Position numbers and translations under genes: made by a program. Under the pieces are notes generated by a model. That model was not told the DNA's origin. It searched no databases and saw only the letters and a program-made list of their open reading frames with translations. Source: a virus. From it: DNA of 31,221 bases. Positions within the stretch are counted from its first letter, which is position 1. Each line of letters starts with the position of its first letter. Shown here piece after piece: positions 8,172 through 16,758 of the stretch. The stretch is taken from IMG/VR virus record IMGVR_UViG_3300030382_002593, positions 1 through 31,221 of that record. One strand, given 5' to 3'.

Positions 8172-8590
8172 TAGGATGCCGTACCCCAAGTAGGAACAGT
8201 TCCACTCTGTAAAGGTAGAGAGACAGACCAAGTTAATGCTCCATCATTACCCCTTGAGAGGTTATATTCACTTACAAGGCATTCAGCTTCCAGTTCAGGG
8301 TAGCCAGTAGTGTTTCCACCAATTGCTATCGTGACTGTCCTTGTACCTGATTTTGTCTTAAAAACATCATGGGCTTTATTGGATGCAGAATCAAAAACGC
8401 CGCTTAAGGAAATAGTTAAATCTCCCAATCCAATAATTCTTTCCATAGCAGATTTACTAATGGAAGTGGCATCTAAGAGATTCTGCCCATCACCAATTTC
8501 ATAATTGGTAATATCGTCAGATAAATCCCTAGCCGTTCCGCCAGAATCATCCACCGCTATGTAATCACCCAATCCACTCTGTTTAGCCAT
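8171..8590 (-). CDS. Tail tube protein paralog 2
   Basis: 139 aa. The segment ATSISKSAMERIIGLGDLTISLSG-FDSASNKAHDVFKT aligns with VTPLNTLAMKRITGRSDGSLSI-YFDAGTNLSHSTFTS of the 242-aa neighbour, so the two genes are paralogs. The layout (short N-terminal beta segment, I/L-rich core, Y-N-L-S motif near the end) is that of siphophage major tail tube proteins. It lies directly before the chaperone pair. Of the two, this compact form is the better candidate for the main tube subunit; the other may be a decorated or minor form. Confidence 0.75.
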   Translation of the reverse strand: MAKQSGLGDYIAVDDSGGTARDLSDDITNYEIGDGQNLLDATSISKSAMERIIGLGDLTISLSGVFDSASNKAHDVFKTKSGTRTVTIAIGGNTTGYPELEAECLVSEYNLSRGNDGALTWSVSLPLQSGTVPTWGTAS

Positions 8591-8610
8591 AATGACCTCC
8601 TGAAAAAATT

Positions 8611-9339
8611 TTAATACCTAACGAATCCTACTGCGATTGCCGCATTAGTAAATGTACCTGATGACTGAACCCTAATATATCTTCCAACCGAACCAGTCAT
8701 TTCAAGCCTTTCTGCCGTTGGAACATCTGATGTTCCAACAGTTGAAAACGTAATTAAATCAGTATAGGAAACATTGTCAGAACTCTCTTGAATTTTGACA
8801 ACTACACTTCCCGAATCCAAGGAAAGAAAATGAGCATATCCTGCCCCACCTGATGAAGATGAGGATGTATTATCTACCGCTGTTCCATCTGTTGCAGATG
8901 AATGCGTATCATCAAAGGCCGTGAGCATTTCCCCGAACTCTCCACCAACCCCTGCTGTAGCAGAAAAGGATGCGTTGGCTGTTATTGCTGAACCCGCTCC
9001 AGAGGTAACGTTATAATCAGATTCCATAGCAATCAGCCCTGCGAAATCAGAACCTACAGCAGAACCTAATGGTGCTGTAATGATTTGATTAGCTGTTGGA
9101 AGTTTTCCTGAGTTTGATGTAAAGGTTGAGTGAGACAAATTAGTTCCCGCATCAAAATAACAATTAATTGATAGGCTTCCATCAGACCTTCCTGTGATTC
9201 TTTTCATTGCTAGGGTATTTAATGGTGTTACATCAAGAGTTTCCTGAGTATAGCCCATTCCATCAAGAGCATTAGCGTCACCGCTAATATCTCGACCCAT
9301 TACAAAACATCTGACATTTAAACCACTTACTTTTGCCAT
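8611..9339 (-). CDS. Tail tube protein paralog 1 with extra C-terminal beta domain
   Basis: 242 aa, good TAGGAG ribosome binding site. Residues 1-125 resemble the tube fold of its 139-aa neighbour. After a Ser/Gly linker (NTSSSSSGGAGY, about residue 158) follows a separate domain of about 75 residues (HFLSLDSGSVVVKIQESSDNVSYTDL..., GRYIRVQSSGTFTNA) with the look of a discoidin- or Ig-like beta sandwich. Added C-terminal domains of this kind project from the tail surface in several siphophages. Having two tube genes side by side suggests a mixed tube or a main/minor pair. Confidence 0.75.
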   Translation of the reverse strand: MAKVSGLNVRCFVMGRDISGDANALDGMGYTQETLDVTPLNTLAMKRITGRSDGSLSINCYFDAGTNLSHSTFTSNSGKLPTANQIITAPLGSAVGSDFAGLIAMESDYNVTSGAGSAITANASFSATAGVGGEFGEMLTAFDDTHSSATDGTAVDNTSSSSSGGAGYAHFLSLDSGSVVVKIQESSDNVSYTDLITFSTVGTSDVPTAERLEMTGSVGRYIRVQSSGTFTNAAIAVGFVRY

Positions 9340-9349
9340 ATCTTTTCTC

Positions 9350-9784
9350 CTACGGCGTTATTGTTACTTCACCCATAATTGTTAGACTCAACGGAATATC
9401 CAAAGTACGAAAAGCTAGGCCTCCAATTTCTGAGTACCCTGTCGTGGCTGAACCTATTTCCATATCTGTAATATTCCCATCCAAATCAGAATCACTACGT
9501 AATGCTGTATCTATATTTACAATCGCATCCCATATATTTAATTCTAAGTCTTCCCGAACAACGGCTGACGGTTGCATCCTGAAATAAGCCCTTATTGTAA
9601 TTTCCGTAATGCTAGACACATCTTTTAATGTCAGAAAATCAACTTCTCTGCCCGCTATCCAAAAAGCCGCTGTTGGTGAACCCGCTAATGCTAGTGGTTC
9701 CCCTCGTAAAACAGCAGTAAAGGTTGGGTCTGAAACAGTACCCAATAAGGTATCAATTCTGTTTAATGCTCCAGACCTACTCAA
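9350..9784 (-). CDS. Tail completion / terminator-like protein
   Basis: 144 aa. The start appears to be TTG at 9784, overlapping the previous stop (TTGA), because no ATG occurs in frame for about 70 residues. The sequence (GALNRIDTLLGTVSDPTFTAVLRGEP..., REDLELNIWDAIVNID) has the mixed alpha/beta pattern and position (after the HK97 gp10-like gene, before the tail tube) of tail terminator proteins, which cap the tube and join it to the head. No diagnostic motif is visible, so this is mainly a context call. Confidence 0.6.
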   Translation of the reverse strand: MSRSGALNRIDTLLGTVSDPTFTAVLRGEPLALAGSPTAAFWIAGREVDFLTLKDVSSITEITIRAYFRMQPSAVVREDLELNIWDAIVNIDTALRSDSDLDGNITDMEIGSATTGYSEIGGLAFRTLDIPLSLTIMGEVTITP

Positions 9785-10155
9785 TTCAATCTTGCTCCAA
9801 CATGAAATTTAATTATTTCAGCCACTTCTGACGGCATCTTGTTTAGCCATCTAGCTACATTACGAAACATACGGAAACGTGGCATTCGCTCGACAAATAT
9901 GGCATACCTTACGTTACGTCCTCGCATTAATTTCCCTGCGTCAATTTGCCCCTGTAAATTCTTAACTAAACCACCATGAACAGAACTTTTTAAATACCCA
10001 GTTCGAAAACCGTGCCCTTTATATAATTGGTCTTTTACTTTTGCAGAACCTAAAACCGCAATATCTAATATTGAGTCATTTAAACCCTTGGCAAATCTTT
10101 CATTCCTATGGTCAAAAAAGTTACCCTGTGTCACTACCTTAGTTTGCCCTTTCAT
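9781..10155 (-). CDS. HK97 gp10-like head-tail joining / tail component
   Basis: 124 aa. The middle motif GFRTGYLKSSVHGGL, then GRNVRYAIFVE and a basic segment before the C-terminal helix, is characteristic of the HK97 gp10 family: R/TG-LR/KSS near the middle and a conserved Y-A-FVE. These proteins act at the neck during tail attachment. The gene is coupled to its neighbours by TAATG and TTGA overlaps and sits between the connector and tail terminator genes, the standard order. Confidence 0.75.
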   Translation of the reverse strand: MKGQTKVVTQGNFFDHRNERFAKGLNDSILDIAVLGSAKVKDQLYKGHGFRTGYLKSSVHGGLVKNLQGQIDAGKLMRGRNVRYAIFVERMPRFRMFRNVARWLNKMPSEVAEIIKFHVGARLN

Positions 10156-11075
10156 TAAAAGAAAACCACAGTATCGGGAGTGCTAGCTTTATATTCATCC
10201 AATGTTTTTAAAACAGACCTTGCTTCATTAGATGCTCTTGTTATATTCATCTCCCCAGTTCCAATTGTTTGAATAACCCCCAAATCCCTATCTCTGTAAT
10301 AGATTTTTGCTAAGTCTAAGCAAGCCTGTGCCACAAGATTCGGATATTCGTAAGCATAAACAGATGTCCCTGCGGTGTGGGCTACTGCTGTTGTTCCGTT
10401 AACACCCCGAATTACTGTCAATGTATTACTACTAATAGATGTTATATACATCTGTTCTGAATCAACTAAAATTGTCTGAGAAGCACTAAGTCCTGAAGCA
10501 TCATTAACCCCCCAAGACGTTACAGCTTCTCCAACAGTTCCTGTTGTTGTCTTTTCAGGAGTTGTTGTATTTGAATATCCCCATTCCCCTGTAATAGCGA
10601 GAGTTTGTTGCCCTGCGTGGAATGATTTGGCTGTATCTTCGTTCAGTTCAATTTCAACCTTAGGGGAATCGTTATAAGGTAAAAGCCAATAATCGTTATC
10701 GTAACCTTCTGTCAGGGATTCGTTAGATGCCCTATCAGTCGATTTATACGCTGTTACGGAAGTAGCAGAAATTAACCAATCATCAAGAACAACAGAATTA
10801 CTCAGGCTTTGCGTTAATCCGATAGTTGTATTCCCTATGGATGCTCTAATATTTTGCCGACTATTCCTTAAAGCCCCACTCCCAATATCGTAATATCTAG
10901 TATCAATTCTGGGGCCAAAACTAATCATGCCAATATGATTATCAATTCGCTTAGATGAAGCTTCTAAAATGCGAGTAATAATACCGGCATCAGATGTCCA
11001 ATTGGCACTATACGAAGTCCCTGCAAGATAATCCCTTAAATCGTCATTACTTGCATAGGTATGATAGGTAGCCAC
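10155..11075 (-). CDS. Head-tail connector protein with inserted beta domain
   Basis: 306 aa with GTG start overlapping the previous stop (TAGTG). The N-terminus (YASNDDLRDYLAGTSYSANWTSDAGIITRILEASS) and C-terminus (YPNLVAQACLDLAKIYYRDRDLG) are helical and look like the two halves of a gp6-type head-tail adaptor. Between them, around residues 165-250, is a Thr/Ser/Val-rich insert (VNDASGLSASQTILVDSEQMYI..., VIRGVNGTTA) that resembles a small beta module seen in other virion proteins. This makes the protein longer than the usual adaptor of 100-200 residues. Confidence 0.7.
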   Translation of the reverse strand: MATYHTYASNDDLRDYLAGTSYSANWTSDAGIITRILEASSKRIDNHIGMISFGPRIDTRYYDIGSGALRNSRQNIRASIGNTTIGLTQSLSNSVVLDDWLISATSVTAYKSTDRASNESLTEGYDNDYWLLPYNDSPKVEIELNEDTAKSFHAGQQTLAITGEWGYSNTTTPEKTTTGTVGEAVTSWGVNDASGLSASQTILVDSEQMYITSISSNTLTVIRGVNGTTAVAHTAGTSVYAYEYPNLVAQACLDLAKIYYRDRDLGVIQTIGTGEMNITRASNEARSVLKTLDEYKASTPDTVVFF

Positions 11076-11275
11076 TACTTATTTTCCTCAGTAGTTGCTT
11101 CCTTATTTTCTTCTGCTTCTGCTTTCTTGGCAGTAGCTTTCTTTGTTGCGTGAGTCTTGAAGTATTCTGTATATACTTTTGCATCCTTGGCAGGGATGTC
11201 ATATTCCTTGCCTTCTACAAAAGCCATATTCATGCTTCCAATTGTCACATCCTTCAAACATGTTACTTTTGCCAT
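11075..11275 (-). CDS. Small hypothetical head protein
   Basis: 66 aa from the ATG at 11275, which has GAGGAG six bases upstream; a TTG two codons earlier is less likely. The first 45 residues (MAKVTCLKDVTIGSM...GKEYDIPAKDA) form a compact beta-like segment, followed by a charged low-complexity tail of Lys/Glu/Ala/Thr. Small proteins of this form occur after the major capsid gene in many siphophages. They may be head decoration or neck proteins; the exact role is unknown. Confidence 0.65.
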   Translation of the reverse strand: MAKVTCLKDVTIGSMNMAFVEGKEYDIPAKDAKVYTEYFKTHATKKATAKKAEAEENKEATTEENK

Positions 11276-11292
11276 TTCCAACTCCTCAATAA

Positions 11293-11331
11293 CGACAGGG
11301 GGATGGTCATTCCCATTACACCCCCCTGCCG
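11293..11331 (-). other. Stem-loop after the major capsid gene, no U-tract
   Basis: A 10-bp inverted repeat (CGGCAGGGGG paired with CCCCCTGTCG on the transcript, one G-U pair) encloses a second small hairpin (ATGG/CCAT). It lies between the capsid stop and the next gene. No run of U follows on the minus strand, so it is not a standard intrinsic terminator. It may protect the 3' end of capsid mRNA or partly attenuate transcription. Confidence 0.6.
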
Positions 11332-11347
11332 ACTTAGCCTCTAGTTA

Positions 11348-12667
11348 TTAACTAGCGGCGGCTTTTACAATCTTAAATGCGGCAGGTAATGCCACCTGTC
11401 CATCACCACGAGTTGTGGCGAAGAAGCCAATCTGGTCGTTCTCCATGTAGAGAGAGTCATTTCGGCGGATGCTGAAGCCGACTCTATCGAATATGTAGTA
11501 TTGCTTGAAGTCCCCGAACACTCCTATCTCAGCATTTGCTGTTATGGAAGTAGCAAGACCAGTCCCTGAAATATCACTATTGATTACCCTCTTACCAAGC
11601 AAGAAGTCAGCGGGTGGTGTGTTTAGGTCATTGACCGAATGCACCCCTGCGGACGTTGAATTGATACCATTGATTTCTTTCGATATCAACGAGGGCATTA
11701 CCCAAGTAGCCCCTGCTCTATGCTGAGACTCCAAGGTGTAGAACACCGTGAACAGGTCAGCGGCAACTATAGCTGTCGCACTTGCCAACAGAACATCACT
11801 TACCCCTGCGGCGGCATCTGTAATACCAAGGTAGTCAGTAGTTCCACCACCACCAAGGATTCCAACTTCTTCAGACCGTCCTGAAGCCTCTTGGAATATC
11901 TGCGAAAGCATCGAGGGCAGATTGATGGCTGAGTCATCGAGTAATTCCCTCGTGACCTTTACTAGCCCTCCACTCTTTACGACTGAGAAAGCAACCTGAC
12001 CAACTGTTGGTGTCTGGTCACTAAATGCCGCCTCTTCTGCAATTGCCGCCCATGTAGCATTAGCAATAGTTGGAACATATCCATCTTTACTTGCAACACG
12101 AATAACCGTACAAGCATCTCTCACAGCACCGGATGGAAGTCCTGTGTCGTGAACTGGGGCATTTATGAATTCCTCAGGAACGAAATATCCTCCTTCGGTA
12201 TCCGTTCCTTCCTCCATTGCTTTAGCTTCCTGAGGAGTCAGGGACAATCGGAAAGCCGCATCATTTGAAGACCGAATGTATTTAGTAAACACATCGGTGT
12301 AAAAAACAGCTTCCTCTTTTTCCCGAACTCCAGATTTTTCCAAAACCCATGTAGGTTGAGAAGCGGCAGGCAATCCTTTCACCCAGTCAGCAGGCTTATA
12401 GCTTGCCCTCAGTTCTGCTCCACCTTCATCAAGGTTGTGCAAGGCAATATCTGTTGACGCAACTGGGACAGTATTCATAGGCTTGTTAATTTCGCCTTTG
12501 AGTTCTGCTAAGTTAGTTGCGATTTCATCTTTTGCTTCAGCGGCCTCAAATTCATTTTTAGCCTCAAGGTACATTGCTTTAGCATCTTCAACTTTCCCCT
12601 CTTTGAGGGTTTCATCTGCTTTTTCAAGCAGATAATTTGCATGTGTTCTCATTTCTGAGGTTTCCAC
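11348..12667 (-). CDS. Major capsid protein, HK97 fold
   Basis: 439 aa from a GTG start with an AGGAGG ribosome binding site. Residues 1-60 are a charged helical delta/scaffold domain that the prohead protease would remove. From about residue 95 on, the sequence has the HK97 features: EEGTDTEGGYFVPEEFINAP (N-arm to G-loop), the VASKDGYVPTIANATWAAIAEEA... beta hinge, VKVTRELLDDSAI-LPSMLSQ (spine helix), and GDFKQYYIFDRVGFSIRRND near the C-terminus. It directly follows the prohead protease gene. The assignment is secure at family level. Confidence 0.93.
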   Translation of the reverse strand: METSEMRTHANYLLEKADETLKEGKVEDAKAMYLEAKNEFEAAEAKDEIATNLAELKGEINKPMNTVPVASTDIALHNLDEGGAELRASYKPADWVKGLPAASQPTWVLEKSGVREKEEAVFYTDVFTKYIRSSNDAAFRLSLTPQEAKAMEEGTDTEGGYFVPEEFINAPVHDTGLPSGAVRDACTVIRVASKDGYVPTIANATWAAIAEEAAFSDQTPTVGQVAFSVVKSGGLVKVTRELLDDSAINLPSMLSQIFQEASGRSEEVGILGGGGTTDYLGITDAAAGVSDVLLASATAIVAADLFTVFYTLESQHRAGATWVMPSLISKEINGINSTSAGVHSVNDLNTPPADFLLGKRVINSDISGTGLATSITANAEIGVFGDFKQYYIFDRVGFSIRRNDSLYMENDQIGFFATTRGDGQVALPAAFKIVKAAAS

Positions 12668-12677
12668 TTGATACCTC

Positions 12678-13337
12678 CTAGTATCTTTTAGGTTTCTTTT
12701 TCTTTGCTCTTAATTTAAGCAAATCTATTTGTGCCTGAAGGAGTTCTGTGTCAGGGGCTTCAGTCTCTTGGACTTCTGTGCCTGAGGCATCATCTTCAGG
12801 AGTTTCACCTGTATAAATTTCAAACAAGGTTTTTGGCTTCTCCTCATTGTCTTCTGCTTTTGCAGAAATAGTAGCGGTTTGAGGACTAGCACCTCTAATA
12901 ACTGTGCTGACTTCAACCCAATCTAATTCCTTGATTCTTCTGGTCTGGGCTTTCCCCTTGCCATCATATGTAATCCCATCCTCAGGAACATTAAAACCGA
13001 CCGACCATTCACGAATGAAATTTCCCTTAACATTACTAAATGCTTCCCTTCCTCCCTGTGTTTCCATGTTCATCTGCATAAGGGTATATAACTTGTATTC
13101 ATCATCAGTTATATGGACAGGTCGTGCCGATAATACTTTCCCAACAACCGTATGTTGGTCATGTCCCGCAAGTACAGGAATTGGTAGATTTTTAGCTATA
13201 GAACCATTAAAAGCAATTGGGTCTATTACATCCCCATCTTTATCAATAACTCCCATAGTATTCGTAAACGCTTCAACCATACCTTGTTCACCATCAAGGG
13301 CTTTGGCTTCTGCTACCGCTATACTTTTATGAATCAT
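12678..13337 (-). CDS. HK97-family prohead protease
   Basis: 219 aa starting at MIHKSIAVAEAK, the ATG within the ATGA overlap with the portal stop; GAAGGAG precedes it. Upstream in-frame codons lie inside the portal gene and are rejected. The S78 peptidase core is visible: GVIDKDGDVIDPIAF, the catalytic His in LAGHDQ (about residue 80) and the catalytic Ser in REWSVGFN. The last 60 residues are acidic and then end in a basic LLKLRAKKKKP tail, possibly a scaffold-binding extension. It cleaves the capsid N-terminal domain during head maturation. Confidence 0.9.
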   Translation of the reverse strand: MIHKSIAVAEAKALDGEQGMVEAFTNTMGVIDKDGDVIDPIAFNGSIAKNLPIPVLAGHDQHTVVGKVLSARPVHITDDEYKLYTLMQMNMETQGGREAFSNVKGNFIREWSVGFNVPEDGITYDGKGKAQTRRIKELDWVEVSTVIRGASPQTATISAKAEDNEEKPKTLFEIYTGETPEDDASGTEVQETEAPDTELLQAQIDLLKLRAKKKKPKRY

Positions 13338-15391
13338 ACTATTACTCCTTCGGGTTGATAATTTCGTGGCATTGGAACCCATGACAACGTACCGTTTGGA
13401 TGGTCGATTATGTCAAAAGCATCCTCCACTCTGTAAATCTGTCCGTTCCTTTCTGAACAACTTCTGTTATATGGGTCTCCTATCGCCGGAGCCGTATCGT
13501 AAGGACTGCCATCAATGTCATATGCCCTTACATACTCAAATCCCTGCCTTTTAAATAGATTGGTACTGGTTAAATTCTGGCTTCGCATAATTTCTGTTCT
13601 TGCAACTAATTTTGACCTGATTTCAGATTCTTGTAACACACTTCGTAAGCCGGGGAATTTTTCGTTTGGAACTCCCCTTGCTAATTGGTCAATTGAATAT
13701 CCTCGCTCAAATGCCATATCTAATGCTTTTTGGACTCTCTTTTTTGTCGTAGAGTGAATTAATGTTGCTCTTGCCGGAGCAGATGTTAAAACTTCAGATA
13801 CAACAGGAGATGCTTCCGACCATGTGACTTCTCCTGCAACTCCACTTTCATTAATTATTCCGTAAGTTGTTTTTGTAACATCAAGGTACATCCGATAAAT
13901 TAATTCACTAAGATTTCCGACTTCACTATCTGGAACTAAATCAGTCATTCCAAAAGGAAAAGCCCCCTCCTTTGTCATCTCTGTTGCCCTTTCTAAGTGT
14001 CGACCTATCACGCCATCAATACGATTCCGAATACCCCTAAAATATTTAGCTATAGTAGGTTCGTATTTTTCAGCTAACCTATCTCGCTCCTTATTTAATT
14101 CATCACCCATTTTTTTACCTCTAGGGGCAACTGGGTCAATTGCCTTAGCCGAAAGAGCATTGAAACCTGTTGGCAATAACATATCTAAACTTGGAGTTAT
14201 TGATTCAACCATATTGGAAGGCATTCTCCTCACTTCACCTTCCGCTAGAGCCTCTTGCCCTACCAATTGCCTAGCTTCATTTAAGGTTATAATCCCTGCT
14301 CCGAAAAGGTCTGTTGCTCTTTTATTATCAGTTTCCTTATCGTCCATGAAGGCTCGCATTTCTGCGAAATCGACAGCAACAGTTTCCCCCAACTCATTAC
14401 CAATACAATAATTGAGGAATCTAACAATTCTGTTGATTAAGGGTTCTAACGTCTCAGAATGAAAGGATAATCTAGCCTCCTTATAATTAGAAAAAGTAGA
14501 ACGCTGTAATCCCACGTTTGCTGAGATAAGAATTGGCGGTACTCCAAGAACGGAACAAATTCTTGACTCTGTTTGATTATGTAAATCGGTCAAAGCCATA
14601 TCCGAAGGTGCTGAAGCCATCTGTTGATATTCCGCATCGTCATCCAATACGGCAACGGAATGGAAGTTATTTACACCACCAAAACTCGACCTCCACCTTG
14701 ATTTAATACGATTCGCTTCATCTTGTGATGTTAACTTCCTTTTTACTTTCAATAATCCTGATGGAACCCCTGCATTCTGGAAAAAAACCTTAGCAAAGTC
14801 CGTCATAGCCAAATCCAAATTGATTGTCTTGGCTAGAACATGTAGTGGGGAAAGTCCATATAAGTCCCCATTAGGATTTGGAAAACTCATATGCCCTACA
14901 TCTTCAGGAGAGAGGGAATATTCCCTACCATCTATCTCATAAGAGTAACCCTTTACTCCTTCCCCTGATGGCATAATTGAAACTCTGTCAGGTCGTAACA
15001 GGTAAAACCCTGTAATCTGGTTACCTTTTGAGCGTTCTTTTAAAATGTATACATTGCCCGACACATAAAGATAAGTTACCAGACGTTCAATCCAATGATA
15101 AAAGTCCTGATTCTCATTTGGGTACATTATCAATTGACTGAGTGGGGTGCCTGTAGCTTCAATCATTCCTTCAGCAGTTTCCTGTTCAACGAAATAACGA
15201 GCCGTAGCCGCTCCTGTTGAAAGTTCTCTAATGCAAGAATTGACTATAGCATTTCGGCCATAACCTTCCTTTGCGAAGTTGCCGTAATTGTCTTCAGGAT
15301 ACATAACAGAAGACAAGTCATTTACTAAGGGGACAGAAGTTGCGACATTATAGTCGACTTCTTTACTGAAAAACGGAAACCATTTTGGCAT
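13334..15391 (-). CDS. Portal protein fused to a MuF-type head morphogenesis domain
   Basis: 685 aa. Residues about 1-400 are an HK97-type portal (LSTGAATARYFVE, then LYGLSPLHVLAKTINLDLA and FFQNAGVPSGLLK), forming the ring through which DNA passes. Residues about 430-685 match the phage Mu gpF / SPP1 gp7 minor capsid domain: SKLVARTEIMRSQNLTSTNL, then C-SERNGQIYRVEDAF and HPNGTLSWVP near the end. In many phages these are separate genes. The start is ATG at 15391 with a GGAGGG ribosome binding site that is covered by a stem-loop. The prohead protease follows by ATGA overlap. Confidence 0.9.
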   Translation of the reverse strand: MPKWFPFFSKEVDYNVATSVPLVNDLSSVMYPEDNYGNFAKEGYGRNAIVNSCIRELSTGAATARYFVEQETAEGMIEATGTPLSQLIMYPNENQDFYHWIERLVTYLYVSGNVYILKERSKGNQITGFYLLRPDRVSIMPSGEGVKGYSYEIDGREYSLSPEDVGHMSFPNPNGDLYGLSPLHVLAKTINLDLAMTDFAKVFFQNAGVPSGLLKVKRKLTSQDEANRIKSRWRSSFGGVNNFHSVAVLDDDAEYQQMASAPSDMALTDLHNQTESRICSVLGVPPILISANVGLQRSTFSNYKEARLSFHSETLEPLINRIVRFLNYCIGNELGETVAVDFAEMRAFMDDKETDNKRATDLFGAGIITLNEARQLVGQEALAEGEVRRMPSNMVESITPSLDMLLPTGFNALSAKAIDPVAPRGKKMGDELNKERDRLAEKYEPTIAKYFRGIRNRIDGVIGRHLERATEMTKEGAFPFGMTDLVPDSEVGNLSELIYRMYLDVTKTTYGIINESGVAGEVTWSEASPVVSEVLTSAPARATLIHSTTKKRVQKALDMAFERGYSIDQLARGVPNEKFPGLRSVLQESEIRSKLVARTEIMRSQNLTSTNLFKRQGFEYVRAYDIDGSPYDTAPAIGDPYNRSCSERNGQIYRVEDAFDIIDHPNGTLSWVPMPRNYQPEGVIV

Positions 15392-15393
15392 AG

Positions 15394-15413
15394 ACCCTCC
15401 ATAGCTTGAGGGT
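15394..15413 (-). promoter_or_regulatory. Stem-loop covering the portal ribosome binding site
   Basis: The transcript can fold ACCCTC with GAGGGT around the 8-base loop AAGCTATG. The 3' arm is the portal ribosome binding site (GGAGGG, three bases from the ATG). Such a hairpin would limit initiation unless ribosomes or a protein open it. It lies about 45 bases downstream of the Com-like gene, and Com of phage Mu is known to open a translation-blocking stem-loop in mom mRNA. A link here is inference. Confidence 0.6.
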
Positions 15414-15457
15414 ACTTGCCTAGACCACTATTTTAAAAATACCACATTTGTTCCATA

Positions 15458-15562
15458 TTATGCAAAGTTACGGTATTTACATCTTGAACAAACAATAATC
15501 GTTCCTTTTATTGCCCATTCAGCTAACAATTTATTACATTGAAGACAACGAAAAAATTTCAT
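15458..15562 (-). CDS. Com-like small zinc-finger protein
   Basis: 34 aa, start codon overlapping the terminase stop (TGATG). The protein reads MKFFRCLQCNKLLAEW, then a short basic stretch and IIVCSRCKYRNFA. Cys 6, 9, 25 and 28 make two CxxC pairs in a small zinc ribbon, and the C-x2-C-N-K-L-L-A pattern with C-x-R-C-K near the end is that of the Mu Com family, which activates translation of the mom DNA-modification gene. Copies of this family occur scattered in phage genomes. Here it is between terminase and portal, with no mom gene in view. Confidence 0.8.
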   Translation of the reverse strand: MKFFRCLQCNKLLAEWAIKGTIIVCSRCKYRNFA

Positions 15563-16758
15563 CACCAAAGTCCTTGTGTTGGAGCATTTGAACTTCCATA
15601 AACAGCTAATGATAATGCCATGACACAGTCGTCATGCAATCCGTCTGGAGCCGAATACCTTACCCCTGTTCGTGTGTACTCATACCCAAATGCGTCCAAT
15701 TCATTAACGATAACTCCATCTGGATAAGTAATCTCCTTTGATTGAATAGCGGCTGATAATCCTTCCATTAATTTCTGCTTTGATGGGGCAGAAAAGTTAT
15801 ATCCTTCTACATTGGGCAAATCTTTTTGCAACCTTTCTACTATAGGGTCACCCACACCAGTTGAATCAACAACAGCAGGGGTATATCCGATTAAATTCTT
15901 CAAGACACGGCACGTTTCTTCCCACGGTGCTTGAAATCTTTCAAATTGACAAACTTGACCCTTACTATCCAATCCGATTGCGACAGTATAATCAACCGAC
16001 TTTGCCAAATCTACCCCGAATATTTCTGGCTCTTCTGTAGATAAAGGGGCAATACATTCGTGTATAGATTGTTGACCGAAAGGATTCCCTCCGTCATCCG
16101 ATGGTTCAGCTAAATATAATTCCTTAAAAACATTTTCTGGTAATTGACGTTTTGCTTGCTCTACTTCCTCTAAATCTAAAACCCCCGCATCAACTGCATC
16201 ATATGCAGTCAGCTTTGCATAATGCCAATTTGGTTCACCGCTTTCAGCCATCCTAGCAAGCCTATAAGCCCAATTCCTTCGTCCTTTGACGTTGCCGATA
16301 ATTCTCAATGGCCCCCTAGTGTGAGTTAGGGTAGAGCGAATAGCGTGCCAAGATTCTTCACGTACTCTTGTGGCTTCATCAATAACAGCGGCGTGAACAT
16401 CATCCCCATAAAGGTTGTCGGCTTTTTCTCCTGACCTAAAAGCAATTACTGCCCCATTCGGTAAAGTAATTGTTAATTCGGATTCATTTGCTTTATAAAT
16501 ATGGGGAGGGAGTCCTCTTTTTAATCTACGATATGCCATCTTAGCTTGAGGATAAACAGGTGCTACCCACCAAAAAGAATGATTGGGTTTCCCCATTACG
16601 GCTCTTTCAAGAATCCAAGACAAGCACGCTACTGTTTTCCCACATTTCGTAGAACCTTCAATAACTGCATACCTATTGGTCGAGAATATAGCCTCCGTTT
16701 GCTTCTGGTAAAGGGGCGGTCTCTTGTAAGTTATTGTCGGCTTCTGTAGTGTCGTCAT
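15562..16758 (-). CDS. Terminase large subunit
   Basis: 398 aa from ATG at 16758; a TTG three codons earlier is possible. It is the DNA-packaging motor: an ATPase with a nuclease that cuts the concatemer. Walker A is GSTKCGKT at residues 35-42, and Walker B is HAAVIDEAT. The RNase-H-like nuclease shows IFGVDLAKSVDYTVAIGLD, VVDSTGVGDPIVERL and LHDDCVMALSLA, which carry the expected Asp residues. The start lies about 85 bases inside the small-subunit gene, and the stop overlaps the Com-like start. Length is typical of the short terminase group. Confidence 0.92.
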   Translation of the reverse strand: MTTLQKPTITYKRPPLYQKQTEAIFSTNRYAVIEGSTKCGKTVACLSWILERAVMGKPNHSFWWVAPVYPQAKMAYRRLKRGLPPHIYKANESELTITLPNGAVIAFRSGEKADNLYGDDVHAAVIDEATRVREESWHAIRSTLTHTRGPLRIIGNVKGRRNWAYRLARMAESGEPNWHYAKLTAYDAVDAGVLDLEEVEQAKRQLPENVFKELYLAEPSDDGGNPFGQQSIHECIAPLSTEEPEIFGVDLAKSVDYTVAIGLDSKGQVCQFERFQAPWEETCRVLKNLIGYTPAVVDSTGVGDPIVERLQKDLPNVEGYNFSAPSKQKLMEGLSAAIQSKEITYPDGVIVNELDAFGYEYTRTGVRYSAPDGLHDDCVMALSLAVYGSSNAPTQGLW

